From assembly GCF_014697025.1 (NCBI RefSeq), contig NZ_JACJRC010000001.1, positions 776,778 to 840,777 on the forward strand: a stretch of DNA of 64,000 nucleotides, written 5' to 3'. The position numbers and the translations under genes are program-made. Source of the stretch: Alkalinema sp. FACHB-956 (lineage in GTDB: Bacteria > Cyanobacteriota > Cyanobacteriia > Leptolyngbyales > Leptolyngbyaceae). Shown one piece after another: positions 8,353 to 17,195 of this stretch. Below the pieces are notes generated by a model. The model had not been told where the DNA came from and searched no databases. It saw only the letters and a list, made by a program, of their open reading frames with translations. How positions within the stretch are numbered: position 1 is the first letter of the stretch; every line of letters starts with the position of its first letter.

Positions 8353-8471
8353 AGATCAATCGGGTAGGCAGGAGATCTGCCAAAATCCTACCATCGTTTG
8401 ATTCTCCAGTTGCCAGGAAGCGCTAATCTAGTAACTGCGGGTAAAAGGAGACGAGGAAGGAGTCCGATCGC

Positions 8472-9335
8472 ATGTGGGAACCCATCTGCCAGCACATTCA
8501 TCAAGTCACGGGCCAACCCTTTGAACTGGTCGATCTGCGATCGGTGGGGGGCGGATGTATCAACCAAGGCTATCGATTGGTTAGCCGCGATCGTTCCTAC
8601 TTTGTCAAGTTGAACCGTGCTGAGCAAATAGCGATGTTTGAGGCGGAAGCCCTCGGCCTGCAACAGATGTTCGAAACCCATACCATTCGTGTTCCTAAAC
8701 CCATTTGTTCTGGCGTTGCAGAATCCGCTTGCTACCTCGTTTTGGAATGGTTAGATCTAGGGCGCAGCAGTCGGTCTGCCGATCGGGAAATGGGGCGGCA
8801 GTTAGCCCGCTTACATCAATTCCGCCAAGCCACGGCCTTTGGCTGGGAACGCGACAACACGATTGGCTCCACTCCTCAAAAAAATCCCTGGACCACAGAT
8901 TGGATTACCTTTTGGCAACAGTACCGCATTGGCTACCAATTAGAACTGGGGCGGCGGCGGGGCGGCTATTTTTCCCAGGGCGATCGCCTGCTAGACCGAA
9001 TTCCTGCAATCCTAGCCGACCATCATCCCCATCCATCCCTCGTCCATGGTGATCTCTGGGGCGGCAACGCCGCTGTCACCGCTGAAGGCGAACCGGTGAT
9101 TTTTGATCCCGCAACCTACTGGGGCGATCGGGAAGTGGACTTGGCCATGACCGAACTGTTTGGCGGGTTCTCAGCGGAATTTTACCAGGGCTACCACGAA
9201 GTTTATCCCCTGGACTCCGGTTATGAATCTCGCAAAATTCTCTATAACCTTTACCATGTGCTGAACCATTTCAATTTGTTCGGTGGAAGCTATGCTGGGC
9301 AAGCCGATCGTATGATTGCGCAACTGATTCGCTAA
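8472..9335 (+). CDS. Fructosamine kinase family protein
   Basis: 287 residues, the normal length. The family signatures are GGGCINQGYRL near the N-terminus (glycine-rich nucleotide loop), the kinase-like catalytic motif HGDLWGGN (about 193-200), and the metal-binding FDPATYWGDREVDLAM. The end, YNLYHVLNHFNLFGGSY, is also typical. Members phosphorylate ketosamine (glycated-lysine) adducts so that they fall off proteins; bacterial members may instead repair ribulosamines or erythrulosamines. A strong Shine-Dalgarno (AGGAAGGAG) lies about 10 bases before the ATG. No operon partner. Confidence 0.9.
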   Translation: MWEPICQHIHQVTGQPFELVDLRSVGGGCINQGYRLVSRDRSYFVKLNRAEQIAMFEAEALGLQQMFETHTIRVPKPICSGVAESACYLVLEWLDLGRSSRSADREMGRQLARLHQFRQATAFGWERDNTIGSTPQKNPWTTDWITFWQQYRIGYQLELGRRRGGYFSQGDRLLDRIPAILADHHPHPSLVHGDLWGGNAAVTAEGEPVIFDPATYWGDREVDLAMTELFGGFSAEFYQGYHEVYPLDSGYESRKILYNLYHVLNHFNLFGGSYAGQADRMIAQLIR

Positions 9336-9684
9336 AGACCCCATCCCGTCCTAGATAGTCCGTTCGCCCCTGAGTCAACTAGTCGATCGAGTACCACGAT
9401 CGAAGACCTGATGTAAAAGCTATTTTAAAAACTATTTAAGAATGGCTTGAGGAGAGTTAGAGATACTTTACGATCAATGTGTGCAAATACTCACCGATCA
9501 TCCTGCGAATAATCAACGATTATTGCGGAATGTAATAAGTATTATTGCGATATGTAACCAATCTCTGTTAAATCACATTAAAGTCCACCTATGGCCAACC
9601 TCTCGTAAAAGGTAAGAATTAATTGTCGCTCACTGACGACAGGTTCTCAGCGAACAAGCATACAGGATAGGAGTTGGATGGTAC
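9336..9684. other. Spacer before the photoreceptor operon
   Basis: About 350 bp without an open frame of interest. The left third is ordinary; 9420-9570 is AT-rich with repeated TATT/AATA words and is the likely promoter region of the downstream operon. AGGAG at 9670-9674 serves the ATG at 9685. I see no hairpin with a U tract after the kinase gene. Confidence 0.5.
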
Positions 9685-11154
9685 ATGGATGCAGCCTTCT
9701 GGGACAAAATCCGCACTTACTGCCGAGATGAGGCAGCATTTGAAAACTGTCAACAAATGCTGCTCCAAGAACTGCACCCCCTGGAGGAAGCTGCGAGAAA
9801 TGCTGATTTTCAACTAGAGCGTCACAAGGCTCTCTTGCATGTCATTACTCGGTTGCGGGAACCGATCGACCTAGAAGAAATTTTCCAAGCCACCGCGATC
9901 GAAATTCGCCAATTGCTAGCCGTCGATCGGGTCGGCATGTTTCGCTTCCATCCTGACTCCGGCTGGGATGATGGTGAATTTGTGTCAGAGGATGTGGATC
10001 CGGAATTTTCTTCGGCGATCGCGGAACCCGTGCATGACCATTGCTTTGGGGATCAGTTTGCGGTTCACTATCAAGCCGGACGCATCCAAGCCGTTGCCGA
10101 TATTTACGATGCCGGATTGAGTGATTGTCATATTCAAGTCCTCGCGCAATTTCAGGTGCGGGCCAATTTAGTGGTGCCGCTTTTGCTAGGACAGAATTTG
10201 TGGGGACTGCTTTGTATTCATCACTGCCGTGGGCCACGCCAATGGGATCCGACGGAAATTGAATTTGTGACCCAAATTGCGGGCCATTTAGGGGTCGCAC
10301 TGTACCACGCAGAATTAATGGTTGAGTTGCGCAGGGAAATCCTCGATCGGCAACAGGCGGAACAACGCGCCCACAATCTGAATCAAGAATTGCGCCAAGC
10401 CATTGTCGAACTCAAGGCCGTCAACAAAGAATTGGAAGCCTTTAGCTATTCTGTTTCCCACGACCTGCGCGCCCCCCTGCGCAGCATTGATGGATTCAGC
10501 CAAGCCTTACTCGAAGATTGTTTAGAGCACTTGGACTCCAATGGGCGGGACTATTTGCAGCGGATTCGTGCAGCTAGCCAACGCATGGGGCAGTTGATTG
10601 ATGATCTCCTGATGCTATCGCGCGTTACCCGCAGTGATCTGCGCCGGGATGCCGTAGACCTGAGTTACTTAGCCAATCAGCTCTGTTGGGACTTGCAGCA
10701 GATTGATCCGTCACGATCGATCAACTGTGTGATTCAATCCAATGTGGTGACGCAGGGAGATCCTCTATTACTACGGGTGATGATGGAAAACCTGTTGAGT
10801 AATGCCTGGAAATTTACCTCCAAGCAACCCCAAGCTCTCATCGAATTTGGGGCAATGCGCCTTGCAGAGGTCAATCGTCCTGAGTTGAATTGGGCAATTG
10901 ACTCAACTTCCCCCGAACAACTGGTCTATTTCGTGCGGGACAATGGGGTTGGGTTTGATATGGTATACGTGGATAAGTTATTTCAACCCTTTCAACGGCT
11001 GCACAGAATCAATGAATTTCCGGGGAATGGGGTCGGATTGGCGACGGTTCAGCGAGTGGTGCGTCGCCATGGCGGTAGGGTCTGGGCCGAAGGACACCTC
11101 AATCAAGGCGCGACTTTTTATTTCACCTTAATGGAAGGGATCGAGGAATCATGA
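9685..11154 (+). CDS. Cyanobacteriochrome-type histidine kinase (DXCF GAF)
   Basis: 489 residues: N-terminal helix, GAF domain (about 50-215), coiled coil, HisKA (about 245-315) and HATPase (about 355-485). The GAF carries both bilin-ligand cysteines of the DXCF class: D118-H-C120-F and C148-H149, exactly 28 residues apart, followed by the FQVRANLVVPLL core typical of cyanobacteriochromes. The phospho-acceptor is His259 in YSVSHDLRAPL. The ATP-lid motifs NLLSNAWKFT, DNGVGFD and GNGVGLATV are intact. Predicted cytoplasmic photoreceptor kinase with a dual-cysteine (blue-, violet- or teal-sensing) photocycle. Its ATG overlaps nothing upstream, and its TGA overlaps the next gene's ATG (ATGA), so it is coupled to the Rcp1-like regulator. 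Confidence 0.9.
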   Translation: MDAAFWDKIRTYCRDEAAFENCQQMLLQELHPLEEAARNADFQLERHKALLHVITRLREPIDLEEIFQATAIEIRQLLAVDRVGMFRFHPDSGWDDGEFVSEDVDPEFSSAIAEPVHDHCFGDQFAVHYQAGRIQAVADIYDAGLSDCHIQVLAQFQVRANLVVPLLLGQNLWGLLCIHHCRGPRQWDPTEIEFVTQIAGHLGVALYHAELMVELRREILDRQQAEQRAHNLNQELRQAIVELKAVNKELEAFSYSVSHDLRAPLRSIDGFSQALLEDCLEHLDSNGRDYLQRIRAASQRMGQLIDDLLMLSRVTRSDLRRDAVDLSYLANQLCWDLQQIDPSRSINCVIQSNVVTQGDPLLLRVMMENLLSNAWKFTSKQPQALIEFGAMRLAEVNRPELNWAIDSTSPEQLVYFVRDNGVGFDMVYVDKLFQPFQRLHRINEFPGNGVGLATVQRVVRRHGGRVWAEGHLNQGATFYFTLMEGIEES

Positions 11155-11600
11155 GTGGTGGTGCAGGACAGAAAGTAATTCTACTGGTGGAAGACAACCC
11201 TGATGATGAAGCTTTAGCAATCCGTGCCTTAAAGCGTCACCATATCAGTAATGAAATTGTTGTGGCCCATGATGGTGTAGAGGCCCTGGATTATTTGTTT
11301 GGGACGGGCCTCTATGAAGGCCGGGATGTTAATATCAAACCCACCGTCATTTTGCTGGATCTCAAATTGCCCCGCATTAATGGATTAGAAGTCCTCCGGC
11401 GGTTGCGCGAGGACGATCGCACCAAACTGTTACCCGTTGTTGTTCTAACGACCTCCAGCGAAGAGCAAGACTTACTCAATAGCTATAGCTTGGGCTGCAA
11501 TAGTTACATCCGAAAACCTGTGGATTTTGTGCAATTTTCCGAGGCTATTCGGCAATTGGGCATGTACTGGTTGCTAATGAATGAGCCGCCACCTAATTAG
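11151..11600 (+). CDS. Rcp1-like single-domain response regulator
   Basis: 149 residues, one receiver domain. The acidic pocket is VEDNPDDE near the N-terminus, the phospho-acceptor is Asp70 in VILLDLKLPRING, the switch Thr is in VVVLTTSS, and the Lys is in YIRKPVDF. The insert GTGLYEGRDVNIKP and the final MYWLLMNEPPP are characteristic of the Rcp1 family that partners phytochromes and cyanobacteriochromes. It overlaps the kinase gene by 4 bp, so it is almost certainly its phosphotransfer partner. No DNA-binding output domain. Confidence 0.93.
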   Translation: MSGGAGQKVILLVEDNPDDEALAIRALKRHHISNEIVVAHDGVEALDYLFGTGLYEGRDVNIKPTVILLDLKLPRINGLEVLRRLREDDRTKLLPVVVLTTSSEEQDLLNSYSLGCNSYIRKPVDFVQFSEAIRQLGMYWLLMNEPPPN

Positions 11601-11626
11601 AATGAGCCAAGGAGAGGTCGTTCATC

Positions 11627-13570
11627 ATGAGTTCCCACTTGCGGGTTCTGGTCGTCGAGGATTCAGAGGATGATACCGTATTGCTCCTGCGTGAGTTGCG
11701 ACGGGGTGGGTATAGGGTAGATTCTGTGCGGGTGGAGACTGCGGAAGAGATGCAGACTATCCTGGATCTACAGCCTTGGGATCTCGTGATTGCGGACTAT
11801 ACCCTACCGCAGTTTAGTGCCCCCGATGCCCTCAAGCTGTTGCAACAACGCCAGCAGGATTTACCCTTCATTATCGTCTCCGGCACCATTGGAGAAGAAA
11901 CGGCGGTGGCGGCCATGAAGGCAGGAGCCCACGATTACATCACGAAGGGCAACTTAGCTCGCCTGATTCCAGCTGTAGAGCGGGAACTGCGGGAAGCCGT
12001 AGAACGGCAGAAACGCCACAGTGCAGAACAGGCGCTGCGAGAAAGTGAAGAGCGATTTCGGCAATTGGCAGAGAATATTGTCGAAAGTGTCTTTTGGATG
12101 GCTGATCCTGTGGGACAGCAATTTCTCTATGTCAGTCCTAATTATCGTCGGATTTGGGGAAAACCCTGTCAGCCAGATGGGGGCGTAGACTTTTTGGACT
12201 GGTTAGCGGCTATCCATCCGGAAGATCGCTATCGGATTCAAACCCAGTTTTTTACTCGATCCCTTGCGGGTACCTACGATGAGGAATATCGGATTCTGCA
12301 TCCCGATGGTACGATTCACTGGATTCGCGATCGCGGTTTTCCCATTAATAATGCCCACGGGGAAGCCTATCGTCTGGTGGGCATTGCCGAAGATATCACC
12401 GATCGTAAGCTCGCCGAAGAAGCCCTGCGCCGTTCTCAACGGTTAGAAAGTTTAGGCACCTTAGCCAGTGGCATTGCCCATGACTTTAATAACATTCTGA
12501 CGCCCATTTTAGCGATCGCGCAGTTGTTGCATTTAAAATTTCCTAACCTTGATGAACGAACGCAGCAACTCTTGGATATTGTGGAAGACAGTGCAAGGCG
12601 GGGTGCGGATTTAGTCCGGCAGGTGCTTGCCTTTGCTCGAGGGGAAGAAGGGGTACGGGTGCCGCTGCAATTACGTCATCTGTTAACCGAGATTAGCCGA
12701 GTTATTCGCCAAACCTTTCCCAAAAACCTTGAACTTCAGATTGAACTTCTGGCAGATCACCTCTGGTTAGTTTCTGCGGACGTCACCCAAATCCACCAGG
12801 TTTTGATGAATCTCTGTGTCAATGCTCGGGATAGTATGCCCCAGGGCGGGAGACTGACCTTAGTGGTCGATAATGTTGAAATTGATGAAGCCTTTGTGCG
12901 ATCTAACCTAGAGGCTCATCCGGGTGCCTATGTCATGATTCAGATAATCGATACGGGGGTGGGAATTCCCCCAGAGTTGCTAGAGCGTATTTTTGATCCG
13001 TTTTTTACGACCAAAGAAGTGGGCAAAGGCACCGGCTTAGGACTCTCGATCGTGTTGGGCATTGTTAAAAGTCACGGGGGCTTTATCCAAGTCCAAAGCC
13101 AAGTAGGGCAAGGATCACAATTTTCCGTCTATTTACCTGCGATTAAGGAAACCGTGACGCTTGGCAGTACGACCCCTCAGGAATGGGCAACCTTAGAAGG
13201 CAATGGAAAGCTAATTTTAGTTGTAGAAGACGAACCGCTGATTCGCCAAGTCACGAAAACCACATTGGAAGATTCCCATTACCGTACTTTAATTGCACAG
13301 GATGGAATGGAAGCGATCGCGCTCTATGAAAAACATCAACAGGAAATTCAGTTGGTCTTAATGGATATTATGATGCCAGTCATGGATGGGTTGACTGCAA
13401 TTCGTATGCTGCATGCCATCAATCCCAATGTGAATGTGATTGCAATGAGTGGTTTGGTTCCGGACAGCCAAATTGCTGAATTAAATCAACTGGGTGTTAA
13501 GGCATTTTTATCCAAACCCTATACAGCTCAGGAATTGCTAAAGACTATACAAAAATGTATTGCAAGTTAA
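11627..13570 (+). CDS. Hybrid sensor kinase: receiver-PAS-HisKA-HATPase-receiver
   Basis: 647 residues. The N-terminal receiver (about 1-125) has phospho-acceptor Asp57 in [10 protein letters not shown] short coiled coil and a PAS domain with PAC follow (about 140-265; [15 protein letters not shown], then [14 protein letters not shown]). HisKA His285 is in [14 protein letters not shown], and the HATPase (about 385-505) has DTGVGI and GTGLGLSIV. The C-terminal receiver (about 525-645) has Asp580 in LVLMDIMMP. The [10 protein letters not shown] class is common in metabolic or light hybrid kinases. It lies 26 bp after the Rcp1-like gene in the same operon, so it may extend the light-signalling relay. 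Soluble. Confidence 0.92.
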   Translation: MSSHLRVLVVEDSEDDTVLLLRELRRGGYRVDSVRVETAEEMQTILDLQPWDLVIADYTLPQFSAPDALKLLQQRQQDLPFIIVSGTIGEETAVAAMKAGAHDYITKGNLARLIPAVERELREAVERQKRHSAEQALRESEERFRQLAENIVESVFWMADPVGQQFLYVSPNYRRIWGKPCQPDGGVDFLDWLAAIHPEDRYRIQTQFFTRSLAGTYDEEYRILHPDGTIHWIRDRGFPINNAHGEAYRLVGIAEDITDRKLAEEALRRSQRLESLGTLASGIAHDFNNILTPILAIAQLLHLKFPNLDERTQQLLDIVEDSARRGADLVRQVLAFARGEEGVRVPLQLRHLLTEISRVIRQTFPKNLELQIELLADHLWLVSADVTQIHQVLMNLCVNARDSMPQGGRLTLVVDNVEIDEAFVRSNLEAHPGAYVMIQIIDTGVGIPPELLERIFDPFFTTKEVGKGTGLGLSIVLGIVKSHGGFIQVQSQVGQGSQFSVYLPAIKETVTLGSTTPQEWATLEGNGKLILVVEDEPLIRQVTKTTLEDSHYRTLIAQDGMEAIALYEKHQQEIQLVLMDIMMPVMDGLTAIRMLHAINPNVNVIAMSGLVPDSQIAELNQLGVKAFLSKPYTAQELLKTIQKCIAS

Positions 13571-13611
13571 TTGCTGAACTTTCCATATCCTCTAATGCTT
13601 TTATTTCTAGG

Positions 13612-13692
13612 ATTTCTATCTGTAAAACTTCTATCTCCAAGACTTCTATCTGTAAAACTTCTATCTCCAAGACTTCTATCGGCAAAACTTCT
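13612..13692 (+). repeat. 15-bp tandem repeat (alternating units) before the NADAR gene
   Basis: About 5.4 units of a 15-bp repeat at 13612, 13627, 13642, 13657, 13672 and a partial copy at 13687. ACTTCTATCTGTAAA and ACTTCTATCTCCAAG alternate, giving a 30-bp higher-order unit. The array ends exactly at the ATG at 13693 and is open in that gene's frame. Confidence 0.9.
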
Positions 13693-14247
13693 ATGCTCAC
13701 AACTAAAGAACAACTGATAGCCGCGATCGAAAGCGGTCAATTCTACAAATACCTCTTCTTCTGGGGCCACCATCCTGCTGCCGATGGTAGCATTACCCAA
13801 TCCTGCTTTAGCCAGTGGTGGGAGCAATCGCCGTTTGTCGTGGATGATGTTACCTACGCGACCGCTGAGCATTACATGATGGCCGAAAAAGCGCGCCTCT
13901 TTGGGGATGATGTAACTGCTGAATTGATTATTGCGGCAACCCATCCCAAGCAAGCAAAAGACCTGGGTCGTAACGCGAAAGGATTCAATGACGATCTCTG
14001 GAAACAGCACCGAAGTGCGATCGTCATACGCGGTAACTATCACAAATTCAGCCAGCATGATGCGTTAAAAACGTTCCTCTTGCAAACGGGCGATCGTATT
14101 CTGGTCGAAGCCAGTCCATTGGATGCGATTTGGGGTATTGGCCTCGATCGTCATTCCCCCGATGCCTCCCATCCTGGCAAGTGGCCGGGACTCAATCTGT
14201 TGGGGTTCGCGCTCATGCAAGTTCGGGAGCAACTTCGGGCATCCTAA
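13693..14247 (+). CDS. NADAR-family protein (riboflavin-intermediate / ADP-ribose N-glycosidase-like)
   Basis: 184 residues from the ATG at 13693. Family motifs: FWGHHPAADGSITQSCFSQWW, TYATAEHYMMAEKARLFGD, ATHPKQAKDLGR, and the C-terminal DAIWGIGLDRHSPDASHPGKWPGLNLLGFALMQVRE. YbiA/RibX-like members hydrolyse the N-glycosidic bond of early riboflavin intermediates; other NADAR proteins remove ADP-ribose from nucleic acid or counter toxins. No riboflavin gene or ADP-ribosyl toxin is adjacent, so the substrate is open. The frame is open upstream through a 15-bp repeat array to 13555, inside the hybrid kinase; I reject that start because the extra residues are only SICKTSISKTS repeats. Confidence 0.87.
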   Translation: MLTTKEQLIAAIESGQFYKYLFFWGHHPAADGSITQSCFSQWWEQSPFVVDDVTYATAEHYMMAEKARLFGDDVTAELIIAATHPKQAKDLGRNAKGFNDDLWKQHRSAIVIRGNYHKFSQHDALKTFLLQTGDRILVEASPLDAIWGIGLDRHSPDASHPGKWPGLNLLGFALMQVREQLRAS

Positions 14248-14332
14248 GGCGTCGATCGCGGTTCACCCCAGATCTTGTTTCACCCCAGATCGCGATTCCC
14301 CCCACTGAGTAGACACGCTTCCCTAAGTGATT

Positions 14333-15121
14333 ATGGCTTTTTTGCAACGCCCCTCTAAGCAACTAACCCTATGGTTTATCCCTTGGGGATCGATGCTATT
14401 TGCGGCCTTAATTCTCGCGCTGGGGCTGATGTTTGGGATATTGCTAGAAGGGCCATGGGTTACCTTGCACTGCACCCGTAACCTGAGCCAACCGACCCAG
14501 GGATCATGTGTATCCACCTATCACAGCTTTGAAGCCGATCGACAAAACCATTGGCTTCTAGCCCAAATTCAAGGGGCCAGTTTTACCCAGTCCGGTACCG
14601 TGAAAGGTGCACCGATTTACCAAATTTACTTAATTACGCAGTCAGATCCCCAAGCATTTTTGTCCTTAAGTTCAACGGATACCGCGTATTTAGAAAAGCA
14701 GGTCAACCAAATTCAGTCATTTTTGCACCATTCAACTCAGTCCAACCTGACGATACAGGACGATCAGCGACTCCAGTTCCGGATCGGGGGTCTTCTCTTT
14801 TTGGCCTTGGGGAGTGGCGTTGTGGCGATCTTTGGTCGGCTGGAACGGTTGCATCTCGATCGCCGGACAGGACGCCTGACGCTGAAAAAATATAGTGTGT
14901 TTGGGGTTCAAACCTTCGATCGGGCCCTCAATCAAATTCGCCATGTGCACGTACAGGAAATGGGCGTTACCTGGGGCAATCAAAAGCATTGGGTCATGAT
15001 TACGTTGCAGGGGGGAGGATGTGTGCGCTTTTGCCCCTTGTACCCGATGTTCAGTTTTCGCTACTCCCGTCAGCGTTGGGCCAAAAAAATTCTGCAATTC
15101 ATCGAGTCTGAGCCTCGATAG
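14333..15121 (+). CDS. Hypothetical membrane protein with PH-like tail
   Basis: 262 residues from the ATG at 14333 (a GTG six bases earlier is the alternative). One membrane segment is at about 12-38 (LWFIPWGSMLFAALILALGLMFGI), a soluble region follows, a second segment is at about 148-167 (IGGLLFLALGSGVVAIF), and the C-terminal domain reads DRRTGRLTLKKYSVFGVQTFDRALNQI. The last part resembles bacterial PH-like domains of small membrane proteins. Function unknown. About 85 bp downstream of the NADAR gene on the same strand. Confidence 0.7.
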   Translation: MAFLQRPSKQLTLWFIPWGSMLFAALILALGLMFGILLEGPWVTLHCTRNLSQPTQGSCVSTYHSFEADRQNHWLLAQIQGASFTQSGTVKGAPIYQIYLITQSDPQAFLSLSSTDTAYLEKQVNQIQSFLHHSTQSNLTIQDDQRLQFRIGGLLFLALGSGVVAIFGRLERLHLDRRTGRLTLKKYSVFGVQTFDRALNQIRHVHVQEMGVTWGNQKHWVMITLQGGGCVRFCPLYPMFSFRYSRQRWAKKILQFIESEPR

Positions 15122-15237
15122 CCGAGTGTTGATTGCTCATGATGGCCTCTCACGGTAGTCGCCTCACTGAAAGCGATCGCTTACAATCAAGTGAAGCTCT
15201 GCAATGCCTGCTCAGCGGTCTACCCTGGTGCCCAATC

Positions 15238-15813
15238 ATGGTTTCCAACACGGTTCCTAATGCGCTCAAGTGGACAACTCGTGACCTCACCATCATGCCC
15301 GATGACGGTGGCTGGGTACGCCATGAAATCATTGATGGAGAACTCTACGTGACCCGTGCTCCCCACATTCAGCATCAAGGTGCTAGCGGAAATTTTCACT
15401 TTGAGTTAGAAGCTTGGTCGCGTAAAACCCAATTGGGAAAACCCTATCAAGTTCCAGGGGTGATTTTTACTCCGACCGATGCTGTGATTCCAGATGTGGT
15501 ATGGATCAGTCACGATCGCTTAGCCAACGGATTAGACGAGTCTGGACACCTCATCGTTGCCCCGGAATTGATCATCGAAATTCTCTCCCCCGGTGAACAA
15601 AATCAGCAGCGCGATCGGGAACTGAAACTGAAACTCTATTCCCGCCATGGAGTACAGGAATATTGGATTGCGGACTGGCAGCAGCAGGCGATCGCAGTTT
15701 ACCGTCACCGTGAGGGAATGCTGCAACTGGAGACGACCCTGTTAGCGAACGATACGTTGACATCTCCCCTGTTGCCAGGATTTAGTACGAGTGTTGCTAT
15801 GCTGTTCCAGTAA
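15238..15813 (+). CDS. Uma2-family (DUF820) putative endonuclease
   Basis: 191 residues from the ATG at 15238; an upstream frame extends to 15133, but 190 residues is the usual family length. The PD-(D/E)XK-like core is visible: EIIDGELYVTRAPHIQHQ, then TDAVIPDVVWIS with the catalytic Asp, then PELIIEILSPGEQNQQRDRELKLKLYSRHGVQEYWIAD with Glu and downstream Lys. Hugely expanded in cyanobacteria; often called a restriction endonuclease-like fold, but a biological role is not established. The gene stands alone. Confidence 0.9.
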   Translation: MVSNTVPNALKWTTRDLTIMPDDGGWVRHEIIDGELYVTRAPHIQHQGASGNFHFELEAWSRKTQLGKPYQVPGVIFTPTDAVIPDVVWISHDRLANGLDESGHLIVAPELIIEILSPGEQNQQRDRELKLKLYSRHGVQEYWIADWQQQAIAVYRHREGMLQLETTLLANDTLTSPLLPGFSTSVAMLFQ

Positions 15814-15833
15814 ATGCGGCTAGACGTTGAAAC

Positions 15834-17030
15834 TTAGGATTTGGGTAGCTTGTACTGGGCGACAATACGCTTGGCAAACTCGGGCACATGCTGGTCTAGC
15901 TTTTTAGGATAGTTCCGTTTGACAAATAGGTAATTGCGGGTGAAGTGAGAGTCGATCGAAAAGCGGGCATATTCCAAACCCTTCGGCCCCACTTTTTCAA
16001 TCACGACGCCCATTAACTTGGCGACCCACATCGGCAATGTCATCGCTTGGTCATAGGCGGAAATGCCTTGCTGGACGGCAGCTTTACGATCGCCCTTGGA
16101 AATGACGGGTTTGGTTTCAATGTGGTTTTGCACCATATCCAGCATTTCCTGTCCCGTTTCATTTCTGACCACAATCCATTGCCACCCAAATTCCCCACCC
16201 ATATACCCCACAACTAAATCAGCAAGGGCATTGGTATAGTCAAAGCAGCTTAAACAGGAGGGCGCAAAGACATCCTTTAACTCCTTCGTGTTCAGTCCAA
16301 AGAACGGCACCAATTCCGTGGAACCATCTTCGTATTTGAAATGGACATTGAAATCCTGCATGAATTCGTAATACACCACCGTTTGGGGCGATCGGCTGGT
16401 GGTTTCCAAAAATTTCTGCAACCCTGCCCGACTCACGTTATCGGTGCAAGGCGTTCCCAGAACGTACAATTTTTCCAGGCCAATCTTATCCTGAACGGCT
16501 CGCAATGCCTGAATTTGGCAGCCCACACCAATGACGAGTAAGCGTTTTAATCCCGATTGCTCTACCAAATCCAGAATGTTTAAATTGGGCGATAGGGTTG
16601 GTTTATTCACCCGTGCCGCTAGAATTTCCTCTGGTGTTTTGGCAATGATGGGGACGGGGGTAAACCGATCGTCCGGTGAACTCTGCACACAGACCACCCC
16701 TTCCACCTTGCCTTGGGTCAACATTTCGATCGCGATCGTGCTGACAATGCCCGTCCACTGCGCCCCAGGAATGGGTTCCGTTTTCCGCGCCTGCATCATG
16801 TCCTGATGCACCCCAAAGTACAACTCACGATCGGACTCGAGGTTGCGACTGCGCCCATGCACCAAGGCTTCCAAACGATCGAACTGCTGGTTCAAAAAGG
16901 CACAGGCATCCTTAACATAGTGAATGTATGAGGTATCGCATAGACCACACTCACTACATAAATCCTTGGCAGGACGGCGGCTATTGGGTTTGAGAGCCTT
17001 TGCTTTTTTGTGAGGTTGCGCCAGGGTCAT
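15834..17030 (-). CDS. bciB: F420-dehydrogenase-beta-like divinyl (proto)chlorophyllide 8-vinyl reductase (BciB type)
   Basis: 398 residues, full length. Iron-sulfur ligands C25-x2-C28-x2-C31 (CSECGLC) sit at the N-terminus and a second cysteine pair at SCLSCFDY; this is the FrhB-like flavin/Fe-S fold. The cyanobacterial and plant branch of this family contains the ferredoxin-dependent 8-vinyl reductase BciB and the plant 7-hydroxymethyl-chlorophyll reductase; in cyanobacteria lacking BciA, the BciB type makes monovinyl chlorophyll. The assignment as BciB rather than another F420-like reductase is by family resemblance. It acts in chlorophyll synthesis at or near thylakoids. Divergent gene neighbourhood; no operon partner. 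Confidence 0.82.
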   Translation of the reverse strand: MTLAQPHKKAKALKPNSRRPAKDLCSECGLCDTSYIHYVKDACAFLNQQFDRLEALVHGRSRNLESDRELYFGVHQDMMQARKTEPIPGAQWTGIVSTIAIEMLTQGKVEGVVCVQSSPDDRFTPVPIIAKTPEEILAARVNKPTLSPNLNILDLVEQSGLKRLLVIGVGCQIQALRAVQDKIGLEKLYVLGTPCTDNVSRAGLQKFLETTSRSPQTVVYYEFMQDFNVHFKYEDGSTELVPFFGLNTKELKDVFAPSCLSCFDYTNALADLVVGYMGGEFGWQWIVVRNETGQEMLDMVQNHIETKPVISKGDRKAAVQQGISAYDQAMTLPMWVAKLMGVVIEKVGPKGLEYARFSIDSHFTRNYLFVKRNYPKKLDQHVPEFAKRIVAQYKLPKS

Positions 17031-17150
17031 GGGAAAACGGGGCTAGAAACAGCAGTGAAATTGACAATACATGTTTCACAATACCGTAAAACCCGTCCTC
17101 CCTGGCATTCCTACCGGCTTGTCTCCACTCAATGGGGCTACAATCAATCC

Positions 17151-17195
17151 GCGTCTACAAGCATCGCGTCTACAAGCATCGCGTCTACAACCAAT
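17151..17195 (-). repeat. 15-bp tandem repeat spanning a stop codon
   Basis: GCGTCTACAAGCATC at 17151 and 17166, then a diverged copy GCGTCTACAACCAAT at 17181. The third copy contains the TAG stop (minus strand, 17185-17187) of the gene at 17185-18822, so the duplication has copied the gene's end downstream of itself. Confidence 0.9.
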
